Positions 8,028-18,006 of a stretch of 41,008 bases of DNA are shown here, one piece after another (the stretch's first letter is position 1; each line of letters begins with the position of its first letter). The translations under genes and the position numbers were made by a program. The DNA comes from Planctomycetales bacterium 4484_113 (GTDB lineage Bacteria; 4484-113). The stretch covers positions 1 through 41,008 of the forward strand of contig MVCR01000001.1 in the NCBI GenBank assembly GCA_002050035.1, read 5' to 3'. A model generated the notes under the pieces. The model worked only from the letters and a program-made list of their open reading frames with translations. It made no database searches and was not told the origin of the DNA.

Positions 8028-10613
8028 ATGGGCACGTTCGAATCAGCTGTAAACAGCATCAAATCAGTGTCGGAACTCCCGAAACGGTACTCAGCGACGC
8101 AAGTGGAGGAGAAATGGAAGCGCTATTGGGAGGAGCGTGGTGTTTTCCATTTCAGGAAAGATGCCACGCGGGAGCGTATTTACTCGGTTGATACCCCGCC
8201 CCCCACTGTATCAGGGGACCTGCACATTGGGCACGTTTTTTCCTATGCACACCAGGACTTCATCGTCCGCTACAAACGCATGCAGGGATTCGAGGTCTTC
8301 TACCCATTCGGATTCGATGACAACGGTCTGCCTACGGAGCGGCTGGTCGAAAAGACCAAGGGCGTACGCGCCGCTGAACTGCCTCGCGACGAGTTCATCA
8401 AGCTATGCCATGAGGTCAGCCAGGAACAGGAGTCAAAGTTCAAGGATCTCTGGCAGGCAGTGGGGCTATCCTGCGACTGGTCGGAAGTGTACACCACCAT
8501 CAGCGAGCGGAGTCGGCGCATCTCTCAGCGCAGTTTCCTGCACCTGCTTCAGGATGGACACCTCTACCGCAAGGAGTCGCCGACCCTCTGGTGCCCGGAG
8601 TGCAGAACCGCTATTGCCCAAGCCGAAATCGAGGATCAGGAGCGCGATAGCGAATTCTACGAGATCATCTTCACGGCCAGTGATGGGCGTCGCGTACCAA
8701 TCGCAACTACACGACCGGAGCTCCTTCCGGCCTGCGTAGCCGTGTTCGTACATCCCGATGATGCACGCTACCAGGACCTCATCGGGAAGAACCTGCAGAC
8801 TCCGCACTTCAACCATGAAGTCGAAGTGATGGCCGACGAACTGGCGGATCCCGAAAAGGGTACCGGCATCGTGATGTGTTGCACCTTTGGGGACACCACA
8901 GATATCGACTGGTGGCAGCGACACCATCTAGATACGCGAGTGGTCATCGACGAAAGGGGACGACTCAATGAGCACGCACAGGCATTTGCAGGTATGAGTC
9001 TCGACGAAGGACGCCGAGCTGTGGTTGAACAGCTTCGCGAGGGCGGATTTCTTACCCGGAGCTGGAGTATCCAGCATCCGGTGAACTGCCACGAGCGCTG
9101 CGGCACGCCGCTGGAATTCCTCATAACCAGGCAATGGTATGTGCGGCTGCTGGACAAGAAGGAGCAGTTGGTCGCCCAGGGCGCGAAGTGCCGGTGGTTC
9201 CCGGAACACATGGGTGTTCGCTACCGCCACTGGGTGGAGAATCTGAAATGGGACTGGGGCATCAGTCGGCAGCGTTACTTCGGAGTGCCGTTCCCAGTGT
9301 GGTACTGCGCGGACTGCGATGAGGTGATTCCCGCTCGCGAGGAAGACCTGCCGGTGAACCCGTTACACGATGCCCCCCCAGTGGAGGTCTGCCCTCATTG
9401 CGGCTCCAGCAACATCGTGCCAGAGAAAGACGTGCTCGACACCTGGGCAACGAGCTCGCTCACTCCTCAACTGAATACCAGGTGGGGAGAGCCGAATGAC
9501 CGCAGCCAGTTGCTCTTTCCCATGAGTCTGCGCCCGCAGGCACACGACATCATACGCACCTGGGCTTTCTATACTATCGTCAAGGCCTACTTGCACACAG
9601 GCGAGATACCGTGGTTCGACGTGGTGGTCAGCGGTCATGCGCAGGATTCCAGTCGCCACAAGATATCTAAGAGTAAAGGCAAGGGCACCCGCAGTCCGCG
9701 AGAGTTGGTGGAGCAGTACTCAGCCGATGTCATTCGTTACTGGGCGGCTTCGGCTAAACTGGGCACCGATACGTTCATCGACATGGACGATCCGAGAAAG
9801 GACTTCGAAGCAGGGAAGAGACTCGTGACCAAGCTGTACAACGCCAGCAAGCTTGCACTCCGGCACCTCATCGGCTTCACGCCGGCGGCAAACCAACCAT
9901 TGGCCAGCATCATAACCCACCCAGTCGACCGCTGGGCAATGACGAAGCTCACACGAACCGTGGAGGCAGCCACCAGACACCTCGAAGAGTATGATTTCGC
10001 AGAGGCGCTTGCAGTCACCGAGCGATTCTTCTGGAATGATTTCTGCGACAATTACCTCGAACTAGTCAAGGGCCGGCTGTACGGGGATGCTATCCTCCAT
10101 CTTGAGAAAGACCATGCCGCGCGTGTGCAGCTATCGGCAAAGCAGACTCTCTACGTGGCGCTCGAAAGCCTGCTCAAGCTGTTCGCTCCGTTTATCCCAT
10201 TCATTACCGAGGAGATCTGGCATTGGTACTTCGCTGGATTCAGTGACTTACCAAGCGTGCATCTGCTCTCTTGGCCACGTAGAGAGGAGTTTGCGGATCT
10301 GGTCGACGAGGAGCTTTTCACAATCGGTGAGGACCTTGTTGAAGCGCTCGCACTCGCCCGCAAGGCCAAGAGCGAGCTTGGCGTTTCCATCAAGAAGCAG
10401 GCGAAGAAGCTCACCATCGGATTCACCAACGAACAGAAGGTGAATCCAGTCGTGGGCGAGCATCTGAAAGTCGTGGAAACAGACTTGCTGGCGACGGCGA
10501 ACGTCGACGAGCTCGAATTCAAGGCTGAGGTAGTGCCGCAAGGGGTCGAGCTGGAATCAGGTCGCCTACGCGGGCTTCTCGAAATGGAAGGCCAGGAGAA
10601 GGCTGAAACCTAG
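8028..10613 (+). CDS. valS: Valyl-tRNA synthetase, archaeal/rickettsial type
   Basis: DLHIGHVFSYAHQDFIVRYKRMQGFEVFYPFGFDDNGLPTERLVEK; ATTRPELLPACVAVFVHPDD; KGTGIVMCCTFGDTTDI; KISKSKG. Confidence 0.93.
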   Translation: MGTFESAVNSIKSVSELPKRYSATQVEEKWKRYWEERGVFHFRKDATRERIYSVDTPPPTVSGDLHIGHVFSYAHQDFIVRYKRMQGFEVFYPFGFDDNGLPTERLVEKTKGVRAAELPRDEFIKLCHEVSQEQESKFKDLWQAVGLSCDWSEVYTTISERSRRISQRSFLHLLQDGHLYRKESPTLWCPECRTAIAQAEIEDQERDSEFYEIIFTASDGRRVPIATTRPELLPACVAVFVHPDDARYQDLIGKNLQTPHFNHEVEVMADELADPEKGTGIVMCCTFGDTTDIDWWQRHHLDTRVVIDERGRLNEHAQAFAGMSLDEGRRAVVEQLREGGFLTRSWSIQHPVNCHERCGTPLEFLITRQWYVRLLDKKEQLVAQGAKCRWFPEHMGVRYRHWVENLKWDWGISRQRYFGVPFPVWYCADCDEVIPAREEDLPVNPLHDAPPVEVCPHCGSSNIVPEKDVLDTWATSSLTPQLNTRWGEPNDRSQLLFPMSLRPQAHDIIRTWAFYTIVKAYLHTGEIPWFDVVVSGHAQDSSRHKISKSKGKGTRSPRELVEQYSADVIRYWAASAKLGTDTFIDMDDPRKDFEAGKRLVTKLYNASKLALRHLIGFTPAANQPLASIITHPVDRWAMTKLTRTVEAATRHLEEYDFAEALAVTERFFWNDFCDNYLELVKGRLYGDAILHLEKDHAARVQLSAKQTLYVALESLLKLFAPFIPFITEEIWHWYFAGFSDLPSVHLLSWPRREEFADLVDEELFTIGEDLVEALALARKAKSELGVSIKKQAKKLTIGFTNEQKVNPVVGEHLKVVETDLLATANVDELEFKAEVVPQGVELESGRLRGLLEMEGQEKAET

Positions 10614-12649
10614 GAATCGTGCTCCGCTCCCGCTGCCTCGCGGGAGCCATCTCCAGTTTGGTCGGTACCCTCGGCGGGAGATTTCGCATCACTCCCGTGC
10701 TGCTTCGATCTCACAGCCGAGACCTGCCCTCGTCCGGCAGAGATCTTCCGCGGGGTCTTCACAACAGAAGAAAGGTCTGTAATCTCCGGACCCTCCGGGT
10801 GATGCACCTCGTAGATTCTCACGGGCGTCGAACGACCCTTCACCATTGTCTCATCCAGATAGCTGTAGCTGAAGTCGCCACCCAGATGTTGCGCCACTTC
10901 TTCACTCACCAGAATGGCTGTATGGTATGCCTTAGTCTCGCTTTCCAGCCGCGATGCCACATTAACTACATCGCCAATGCATGTGTAATCCATCCGACGC
11001 CCGGAGCCTACGTTGCCCATAACAACAGTTCCGTAGTGGATACCCACACCTATACGGAAAGTAGAAACCGGAATCCCTTCAGTGAAACTGGCGGAGCGCC
11101 TGTAAACAGCCTCTACCATCTGCAGCCCAGCGCGCACGGCACTTGCGCAAGGGTTCTCAAGTGGCACCGGTGCTCCGAAGACCGCCATCACGCCATCACC
11201 CATAAACTTGTCCACGAAACCGCCGTTCCCCATTATGATCTCGGACACTTCCGTCAGGAAACGATTCAGAAAATCCACAGTCTGCCCCGGATCCAGCGGC
11301 TCTGAAATAGTAGAATAGTTGCGGATATCAGAGAACAGGAGCGCCACTTCCCGCTCCGTGCCGCCAAGAACCGCCAGTTGTGGATTCTCGATGATTTCCT
11401 TCACGATGTCCGGTGCCATATAGCGACCGAAAGTGGCGCGAATGCGTCGCTTGTCCGACTCCTCTGCCAGGACGCGAAAACCCAACGAGAAGAAGAAAGT
11501 CGCGAAAAACGCCGTGCTCGACATCGTGAATTCCATTAGCACGTTGAACTGCGTGAACAGCAGGAAAACCAAACTCACAAACAGGGCGCCAAGAACGATG
11601 AAGGCGAACATACTCCAGAGAGGTCGCAGGCTCACTGCCAACAGCCAGGAAACCAGCGCCAGCAGGATGAGCACGACGATGGTCAGTCTCCAGTCTACTG
11701 GGTAGATGAGGTCGTGCTTCATGAGCGTATTCAGTGCTTGTGCGTTCGTTTCTACCCCGAACATCCTATCGAACGGAGTGAGGAAGTAATCGTTGTCTGC
11801 GGTCGCCACGCTGCCCACGAATACGATTGCGCCCTTGAAAGACGACATATCAGGAAGTTCAGCCGATCCCTGTTCCCAAGTTGCGGCGGTCTTATCGGGA
11901 AACAGAGTTGCCAGCTGCCAGGTGCGTATCGTCTCACTGGGACCGTAGTAGTTGATGAGGAAATCATGGTAGCGACTGATACCGAACTCCCCAGGTGCGG
12001 CGTCGAACCGAGAGAGCTTCCCCTCGTCCTTTAGCAACTGGCGGAAAGCCTGCACTGCCTGCGAGTAGTAGCGCTTCCCCTGATAATCCCGAAACGCCAG
12101 CTCCCTCTCTTTGAACGAAAGCTTCGTCAGAGCAGAGACTATCGCCAGTTCTGGTTCCGCTTCCATTAGCGTATCTGTTGGCAGCTCAAGCGTCGCCACA
12201 CTGGCGACTTCACGCCCCTGTATAGACTTGCCTCTCACCTCCCACAGTGCAGATAAAATCACCGTCGTGCCGTGTTCCTGGGCATACCTGATGGCATCGC
12301 GCAGCGCCTGATCCTCGCTTTCGTCCCAAGGCTCAGTGGAGAAAAGGATGTCGAAGATAACTTCTTGCGCACCGGCATCAGCTAACCGACGTAACAGCTC
12401 CCCATGGAGGCTGCGCGGGAATGGATACGGGATACCGGCGTCCTGCAGGTCGGATATGGAGGCGTCGTCAATGCCAACGATGCAGATGCGGGAATCAGGG
12501 ACCTTCGGTCCGCGCAGGGCAAATGCCATGCTCCAGAACCACCGCTCTCCGAATGCTGAAAGCCCATAGGCGGCAATAAGCCATGCTATCCCCAGGCCGA
12601 GAAAGCTGAAAGCCAGAGCCAGAAGTCTCCGTTTCCAATTCATCGGCAT
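10610..12649 (-). CDS. CHASE2-domain adenylate/guanylate cyclase
   Basis: N-terminal TM + CHASE2-like region (ICIVGIDDASISDL...YPFPRSLHGELLRRLADAGAQEVIFDILF), TM cluster, cyclase REVALLFSDIRNYSTISEPL...DKFMGDGVMAVFGAP...DYTCIGDVVNVASRLES. Confidence 0.9.
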   Translation of the reverse strand: MPMNWKRRLLALAFSFLGLGIAWLIAAYGLSAFGERWFWSMAFALRGPKVPDSRICIVGIDDASISDLQDAGIPYPFPRSLHGELLRRLADAGAQEVIFDILFSTEPWDESEDQALRDAIRYAQEHGTTVILSALWEVRGKSIQGREVASVATLELPTDTLMEAEPELAIVSALTKLSFKERELAFRDYQGKRYYSQAVQAFRQLLKDEGKLSRFDAAPGEFGISRYHDFLINYYGPSETIRTWQLATLFPDKTAATWEQGSAELPDMSSFKGAIVFVGSVATADNDYFLTPFDRMFGVETNAQALNTLMKHDLIYPVDWRLTIVVLILLALVSWLLAVSLRPLWSMFAFIVLGALFVSLVFLLFTQFNVLMEFTMSSTAFFATFFFSLGFRVLAEESDKRRIRATFGRYMAPDIVKEIIENPQLAVLGGTEREVALLFSDIRNYSTISEPLDPGQTVDFLNRFLTEVSEIIMGNGGFVDKFMGDGVMAVFGAPVPLENPCASAVRAGLQMVEAVYRRSASFTEGIPVSTFRIGVGIHYGTVVMGNVGSGRRMDYTCIGDVVNVASRLESETKAYHTAILVSEEVAQHLGGDFSYSYLDETMVKGRSTPVRIYEVHHPEGPEITDLSSVVKTPRKISAGRGQVSAVRSKQHGSDAKSPAEGTDQTGDGSREAAGAEHDS

Positions 12650-12704
12650 CTAAACTCCCGAAGGGCCAGCTCTCTCACCGTGCTCCTGCTTGGCTCCAGG
12701 CTAC

Positions 12705-14732
12705 TTATTGCTCAAAGCCAGTCTCCGATTCCTGCTCGATGATGATATCGGTTCCGACCATGCCTCCAACGCCGATGGGCTGGTCTCCTGGCCCACTGAG
12801 GCTTGCCTCCACGATATCGAAGAGCGCAGTTCCGACTTCCAGCGGCATGAACTCCAATTCGGCGAAAGCACCACTTCCTGAAATCGGTTCAGCACCTGAC
12901 GGGACCTGCCCTGAAACGGCAACTCGTCCGTGTTCATCGTCATAGAAGAACAGCGTACTACCACTCGTAAGGCCGGCCTTGTTCCCCCGCGAGAACTCAA
13001 CCATCGAGGGGTCATAAGTCAGGACAATGCTCCAGCTCATCAGGTTGGTGACGTCCCCCATTTCCAGGCGCACGCGTATGGTGTTTCCCATTTGCACCGT
13101 CGAGGGGCCTACGGGGGTTAGCGAGAGATCAACAATCCCGCTCGGCGCATAGCGAAGTCTGAAGTGACGCACCTCGGAAGTAACCGGCACAGCGGATGGG
13201 TCTTGAATCGACGAGGACTCGTGCCATCCATCATGGTGACCGTATTCGTCGGTTCCACCCCAAGACCATCCGCTGGATTCCATAAACGACTCGAAGTCAA
13301 AGTAGCCACGGACGAACCAGGAGAACTCTACCGGTTCTTCGTCGGTGAAAAGCGAAGCGAACGAAGGTGTGCCGTTTATCAGACTATTGATGAGTACTTC
13401 GGCTGACGTGCCCGTCAACTCTCGAGTGGAAGTGATACCTCCGGCCTCTATCACCAGGTCGAAGTTGTTGAAGCACTCCTCATGGTTGAGTTCCCACTCG
13501 AAGCTGATTGAGCGGTCATCCGGGAAGGCGAACTCAGCACCGTCATCAGGAGCCATCAGAATAATGGGATACTCGTCGCTGCCTGGCTGAATCCCCAGCG
13601 CCAGCTCCACCACATCGGGGATACCATCGCCGTCGGTATCCAACGTTCCATAGCGGATGTCCATTGTGGGATGCGCCGATTCTATGGTGCCGCGCATCCG
13701 GTCGAGCAGTTCCTCTGAACTAGGGGCAAACTCCAGAACCGTTTCCTCAATATAGGCGTAATCATCCTCTATGGCACTGCGGAACCTGTCGATATCCTCA
13801 AGGCAGCCTCGCAGCTTGTTGCCTTGCTCCTCTGTCCCGGGAATCGGCTCGGTGCCCGCAGGAATCCAGGAAAGCAAGGGATCGTCCCGCAGCACATCCA
13901 GCAACTGAGCATACCTGCTTTCCAGTCCAGAATAGAGCCTCATCTGCTCCTGCATGTTGTAGTAGATGAACGACATGCGCGCCTGGTCGCCAGCCTGCTC
14001 ATATCGCTGAAACTCGCGGAAAAACTGCTCATGGATACGCTCGTATAGTTCCCGATAACGCGTTCTCAATGCGGCACAGCCGGCGACCAGCGTGTCTGGG
14101 GCGATACCAGCGGACTCCCCAGGCGCGAAGATGTCCTCGGGCCACTCCTCCTCAGCACTGCCCACTTCTCCGGGCTGCCCCTCGTCGTCTACCTGCAGTT
14201 TCTGCCCCGGCCCAACCTGGAAAGTCTCCCCTGCCGCCACAACTTCAAAGGTACCCTCATACCCTGTGAAGACGGTCGTTCCATCCGGTTGAATGTCCAC
14301 ACCGAACTTGGTGCCACGCACCACGGCCAACGCCGTCGGCGTCTCGACTTCAAAGCTGGAACCTGGCGAGAGCGCTGCCTTCAGATTGAAAAGAAAGCCG
14401 CCGGCAAGAGTCTTGACCTTCCCGCTGCCATCTTTACCCAGCTCCTTCAGGCTGAGAACCGAGTTCTCCTTGATCAACACCACATTGTTGCCCGGAAACA
14501 GCAACTGCACCTTGCCGCCCTTGAGCGTACGAAGGGCATCACCTTTGCCCAGAATCTGATCAAGTGTAGCCCGCGCCCACGAGGTACTGCCGACGCTGCG
14601 CACCTGAACCGGCCCTGCGAGCCGCGTCACCTTCACCGCAAGATCCTGTGCTAGTATGGCTCCTCCAGCCACAAGCAGAAGAACTACTCCTGCGAGAATC
14701 GCCCTTCTCAGTTTTTCAATCACTGCCGTCAT
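12705..14732 (-). CDS. Secreted FecR-domain protein with Ca-binding-type DTDGDGIPD motif and C-terminal cohesin-like domain
   Basis: FecR: VEVETPTALAVVRGTKFGVD-like stretch; LDTDGDGIPDVVELALG; cohesin: VQMGNTIRVRLEMGDVTNLMSWSIVLTYDPSMVEF...GSGAFAELEFMPLEVG. Confidence 0.75.
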   Translation of the reverse strand: MTAVIEKLRRAILAGVVLLLVAGGAILAQDLAVKVTRLAGPVQVRSVGSTSWARATLDQILGKGDALRTLKGGKVQLLFPGNNVVLIKENSVLSLKELGKDGSGKVKTLAGGFLFNLKAALSPGSSFEVETPTALAVVRGTKFGVDIQPDGTTVFTGYEGTFEVVAAGETFQVGPGQKLQVDDEGQPGEVGSAEEEWPEDIFAPGESAGIAPDTLVAGCAALRTRYRELYERIHEQFFREFQRYEQAGDQARMSFIYYNMQEQMRLYSGLESRYAQLLDVLRDDPLLSWIPAGTEPIPGTEEQGNKLRGCLEDIDRFRSAIEDDYAYIEETVLEFAPSSEELLDRMRGTIESAHPTMDIRYGTLDTDGDGIPDVVELALGIQPGSDEYPIILMAPDDGAEFAFPDDRSISFEWELNHEECFNNFDLVIEAGGITSTRELTGTSAEVLINSLINGTPSFASLFTDEEPVEFSWFVRGYFDFESFMESSGWSWGGTDEYGHHDGWHESSSIQDPSAVPVTSEVRHFRLRYAPSGIVDLSLTPVGPSTVQMGNTIRVRLEMGDVTNLMSWSIVLTYDPSMVEFSRGNKAGLTSGSTLFFYDDEHGRVAVSGQVPSGAEPISGSGAFAELEFMPLEVGTALFDIVEASLSGPGDQPIGVGGMVGTDIIIEQESETGFEQ

Positions 14733-14745
14733 CAGGTTTCACTCC

Positions 14746-16560
14746 TTAGAACTCAAAGCCCAAACGAGCCTCGAGTGCATCGTCCTTTATGTCCGTCTGT
14801 CGGGCATAGTCCCGACGATCATAGGTGTAGCTCAGGATCAGCCGATAGTTACCGTCGAAACGGTAGCGGTATTCCAACCCCAAGTTGAAGGACTTGTAAT
14901 CGTTCACCGAAGCCAGCATCGCCTGATTCAGGCGGTTGTAAGCAACGTAACAACGGATGTCCTGGTCATCGGAGAGCGGATAGAAGAAATCCGCAAATAG
15001 ATCAAGGATGCTGTAATCCCGGCCTGTATTGGTGCTATAGCTCTGGTCGGTGTAACCGAGTTCTGTAGTCAGAGCTGCACCTCGGGGGAAGTTGTAGTTC
15101 ATTCCCACCCGATTGAACCACCGCCTGTAGCTGCGAGCATCATCGGAATAGCCGTAACTGAAGTAGTCAGAGTTGTAGTACCAGCGCGCTCGATAGCTCG
15201 GATAGTAGTTCAGGTAGAGCTGTCCGTGCCAGAAATCGTAATCGTTGCCACTCGCCACCTGATAATCCTTACTCCGCCATTCCAGTTTGAAGTCACCATC
15301 GGTAGCCGGATTGAAGCTGCGGTAGAAGCGCAGCCGCAACCGGTCTTCGTTGTACCCAAGCGTGCTGCTCCGCCGCTGGTTGCGGTCAAGGTAGCGCCAG
15401 TCAGCTTCGACCAGTGTCTGCAGGTCCGGCTGATACCGGGCGCCAAGCTTCCATTGCTGCTCGAAGTATGCGCTGCTCTTACGAACGTCGTAGGACTTCT
15501 CCAGGCTCCGATAGTCGAGTTGCCAGCTCCAGATGTCAGTCGGAAGGTACTGCACGCCTGCGCCGATATAGGTGGCGTTGCTCCCCAGCGCATCGCCCAA
15601 AGCATACTGGTAATCGTAGACCTTCCAGAACGCATCTCCAATCACCCGCGGCTCAAACTCATGTGTGAGCGAGACGCTGGCGCGATGGCTGAGTAACGAG
15701 CGAGCTGAAACCGCGCGGTAGTTCTTCGAGGCATAAGCATAGGAGAAATCAGCTTCGCTGCAGCCCTGATTGAATGGCAGATCGTAGTCAAGACGAAGAT
15801 CCAGCTGTTTCCGGCTGTTGGTGTTCGATCCCAGATCCCGGTAGTCGCCAAAACGCTGCCTCATCCGCAGATCGCCGCCGTAAAAGGCCGGCAGTTCTTC
15901 CTTCAAGCCAACCTGCCACCGCCGCAGATTGAGAAACGAATGATCGTTGTCGTAGTCCAGCATCAATGTGTAAAGCTCATTACTGGAGTTCCGGTACTGC
16001 TGCCGGAAGCTGAAGAACTGCCGATCATGGTCAGTAAGCGTGCCATTCCCGGTCAGCAAGCCTATTTCACCGCTTCCATGCCATTCAGGCTCCACCCGCT
16101 CGGCCGCTGGCTGCCCTCCCAGCAGTACGGACTGTGTAACGACAACCACGCTAATCTGTAGCAAGTAGTTGTCTACAGAAAGCGACGTTCGATCGACCAG
16201 ATCCGTGAGGGCCGCAATCTCACTCTGCTGCTGGGCCAGCATTTCGGGGTGTGCCTGAGAGTAGTCCAGCACTTCATCCAGAGCTGAGGAGAGCTTCGAC
16301 GCTATCTCCGTCAGATCATCGCGCATCGCCATCAGTTGGTCGTAGTCCTCCTGGTAGCTCTCCGGCGCGACGCGTGCAGCTTGAGCGGAAGTCACTTTCT
16401 CCAAAAGAGCTTCATACACAGGGGATCCTTCTCGAACCTGCCTTTGCAGTGCTTCGAGCTCTGCTCTAACAGACGGCAGCTCGGTATCCGCACTTGCTGC
16501 GATCGGCAGAAGAAGGGCGAGAACGCCCACCAGTATCCCAACGTATTTCAGATAAGTCAT
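14746..16560 (-). CDS. Outer-membrane beta-barrel protein with N-terminal coiled coil
   Basis: Signal peptide MTYLKYVGILVGVLALLLPIAASA, helical N-region, then alternating aromatic strands and terminal F (ARLGFEF); RBS-like GAGGGGGCT before ATG at 16560 (longest ORF to 16638). Confidence 0.75.
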   Translation of the reverse strand: MTYLKYVGILVGVLALLLPIAASADTELPSVRAELEALQRQVREGSPVYEALLEKVTSAQAARVAPESYQEDYDQLMAMRDDLTEIASKLSSALDEVLDYSQAHPEMLAQQQSEIAALTDLVDRTSLSVDNYLLQISVVVVTQSVLLGGQPAAERVEPEWHGSGEIGLLTGNGTLTDHDRQFFSFRQQYRNSSNELYTLMLDYDNDHSFLNLRRWQVGLKEELPAFYGGDLRMRQRFGDYRDLGSNTNSRKQLDLRLDYDLPFNQGCSEADFSYAYASKNYRAVSARSLLSHRASVSLTHEFEPRVIGDAFWKVYDYQYALGDALGSNATYIGAGVQYLPTDIWSWQLDYRSLEKSYDVRKSSAYFEQQWKLGARYQPDLQTLVEADWRYLDRNQRRSSTLGYNEDRLRLRFYRSFNPATDGDFKLEWRSKDYQVASGNDYDFWHGQLYLNYYPSYRARWYYNSDYFSYGYSDDARSYRRWFNRVGMNYNFPRGAALTTELGYTDQSYSTNTGRDYSILDLFADFFYPLSDDQDIRCYVAYNRLNQAMLASVNDYKSFNLGLEYRYRFDGNYRLILSYTYDRRDYARQTDIKDDALEARLGFEF

Positions 16561-16639
16561 AGCCCCCTCGCGTGATGCGAGCTTAGTACAGCCCCGTAAA
16601 TATACTATAAACCCCAGATGCGGGCAAATCCTCTCCATT

Positions 16640-16954
16640 TCATTGGTTCCCTGCGTGCCGGTCGGACTCGCTGACGATGCGCTCGAGTATCAGTCTCAAG
16701 ACTTCCTTATCCATCTCCGCCTGTTCGGTCGCCATCTGCTCACGCAGGACCCGGGAAATGCCCCTTATCGTTTCCTCCACCTCCTGCCTCACCTCTCGCT
16801 TCAACGTTGCAGGAAGACCATCGAACCAGAAGAAGCCTTCGCAACACAGTGGGCAATTCACACGAACTCGGTTGGAGAGAGCTCGCACCGGCAGTGAGAA
16901 GGAAGTCTGGCACTGCGGGCAAGTGAGCGTGATATCGGATGGCAGTGTCAGCAC
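16640..16954 (-). CDS. Small zinc-ribbon protein
   Basis: CPQC...CPLC pair then charged helical tail; GTG start overlaps the upstream gene stop (TAGTG). Confidence 0.6.
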   Translation of the reverse strand: MLTLPSDITLTCPQCQTSFSLPVRALSNRVRVNCPLCCEGFFWFDGLPATLKREVRQEVEETIRGISRVLREQMATEQAEMDKEVLRLILERIVSESDRHAGNQ

Positions 16955-17910
16955 TATCCGCCACGCTCCTGGGTATGCTTAACCAACGGCGAGAAGCGAT
17001 GCTTGAGCAAGAATATGATCTCCGGCAGTGCGGAGTACTCGACGATATTGTGGGCGATGATCTCAGTGAGTGGAACAGCTGCCACGTTGTCGCGTTTTAG
17101 CACAGCCAGTCTTCGCCCTACCCCGTGAACCAGCCCGAGGAGAAAGATGATGTTCGAGCTCCAATCATCGAGAGAAGCTATCACGAACTCTGACTCTTGT
17201 ATGTTCTCGCACGCCCGGCAGAGCTGCTCGGCATCATCCATCTCGTCACCGAGACGATATACAGACAGGCGCAGATCCTTCAGGGCAGGCAGAATCGCCC
17301 TAGCAAAAACCTCGTCATTACGCGGGTCCCGTCGAAGCAAAACAGTGGTCTTGCCACGGGTGTAGACCGGTGCTTTGCGGCAATGTCCATCTGAAAAGCG
17401 CCAGCAGTAGATGCGGAATGGTGGCTCCTCCACATCGGCAACTGGCATGTCCTCCGGTTCTTTGCGTATTATTCCTGCAACTTCCTTCACCAGCTCATCT
17501 GTTACCTGCAACTTGATTTCGGCTTTCTCCCGGGCATAACGGATCTCATCTACAATCGAGGGGGCCTCAGAGTAGAGGGAGCATTGGGAGCAAACATTGA
17601 GGTTGTATATCCGGATGCCAAGTTCGCGGCACGCCATGGCCGTTACCAGTTTGCCCTCTCCACGAAAGGGACGTAACTCAGTGCCCAGAGACAAGAACCT
17701 GCAGCGCGGCTTGCTGATAATATCCGGCACTTCACAATTGAGGCAGGTCAATGGATCCACTTCCGCGAAGTAGGCGTCCGTGGATATCGTGCAGTAGGCG
17801 GACCCGAAGCTCACGCGCCTAAACGGACACGGTGGGACGCTGAGAAAGGTCTCCTCAGTTGGTTCATCATGAGAAGACCCTGATGCATCGTGGTCTTCGG
17901 GCTCTGTCAT
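16954..17910 (-). CDS. Cys-rich protein with C-terminal TIR/nucleoside-deoxyribosyltransferase-like domain
   Basis: Eight Cys in the N-terminal third; TTVLLRRDPRNDEVFARAILPALKDLRLSVYRLGDEMDD...IQESEFVIASLDDWSSNIIFLLGLVHGVGRRLAVL. Confidence 0.5.
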   Translation of the reverse strand: MTEPEDHDASGSSHDEPTEETFLSVPPCPFRRVSFGSAYCTISTDAYFAEVDPLTCLNCEVPDIISKPRCRFLSLGTELRPFRGEGKLVTAMACRELGIRIYNLNVCSQCSLYSEAPSIVDEIRYAREKAEIKLQVTDELVKEVAGIIRKEPEDMPVADVEEPPFRIYCWRFSDGHCRKAPVYTRGKTTVLLRRDPRNDEVFARAILPALKDLRLSVYRLGDEMDDAEQLCRACENIQESEFVIASLDDWSSNIIFLLGLVHGVGRRLAVLKRDNVAAVPLTEIIAHNIVEYSALPEIIFLLKHRFSPLVKHTQERGG

Positions 17911-17919
17911 CACATAGGG

Positions 17920-17925
17920 ATTATA
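17920..17925 (-). promoter_or_regulatory. -10 element TATAAT 9 nt from the ATG of the TIR-like gene (possible leaderless promoter)
   Basis: Reverse strand cgcggTATAATccctatgtgATG. Confidence 0.4.
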
Positions 17926-18006
17926 CCGCGCCCATCTCAATCGCGTAAGTTTCCGACACCGCATCCCCGCATGACGGATGCCCACGCCCCAGAGGTGCAG
18001 ATCTTC

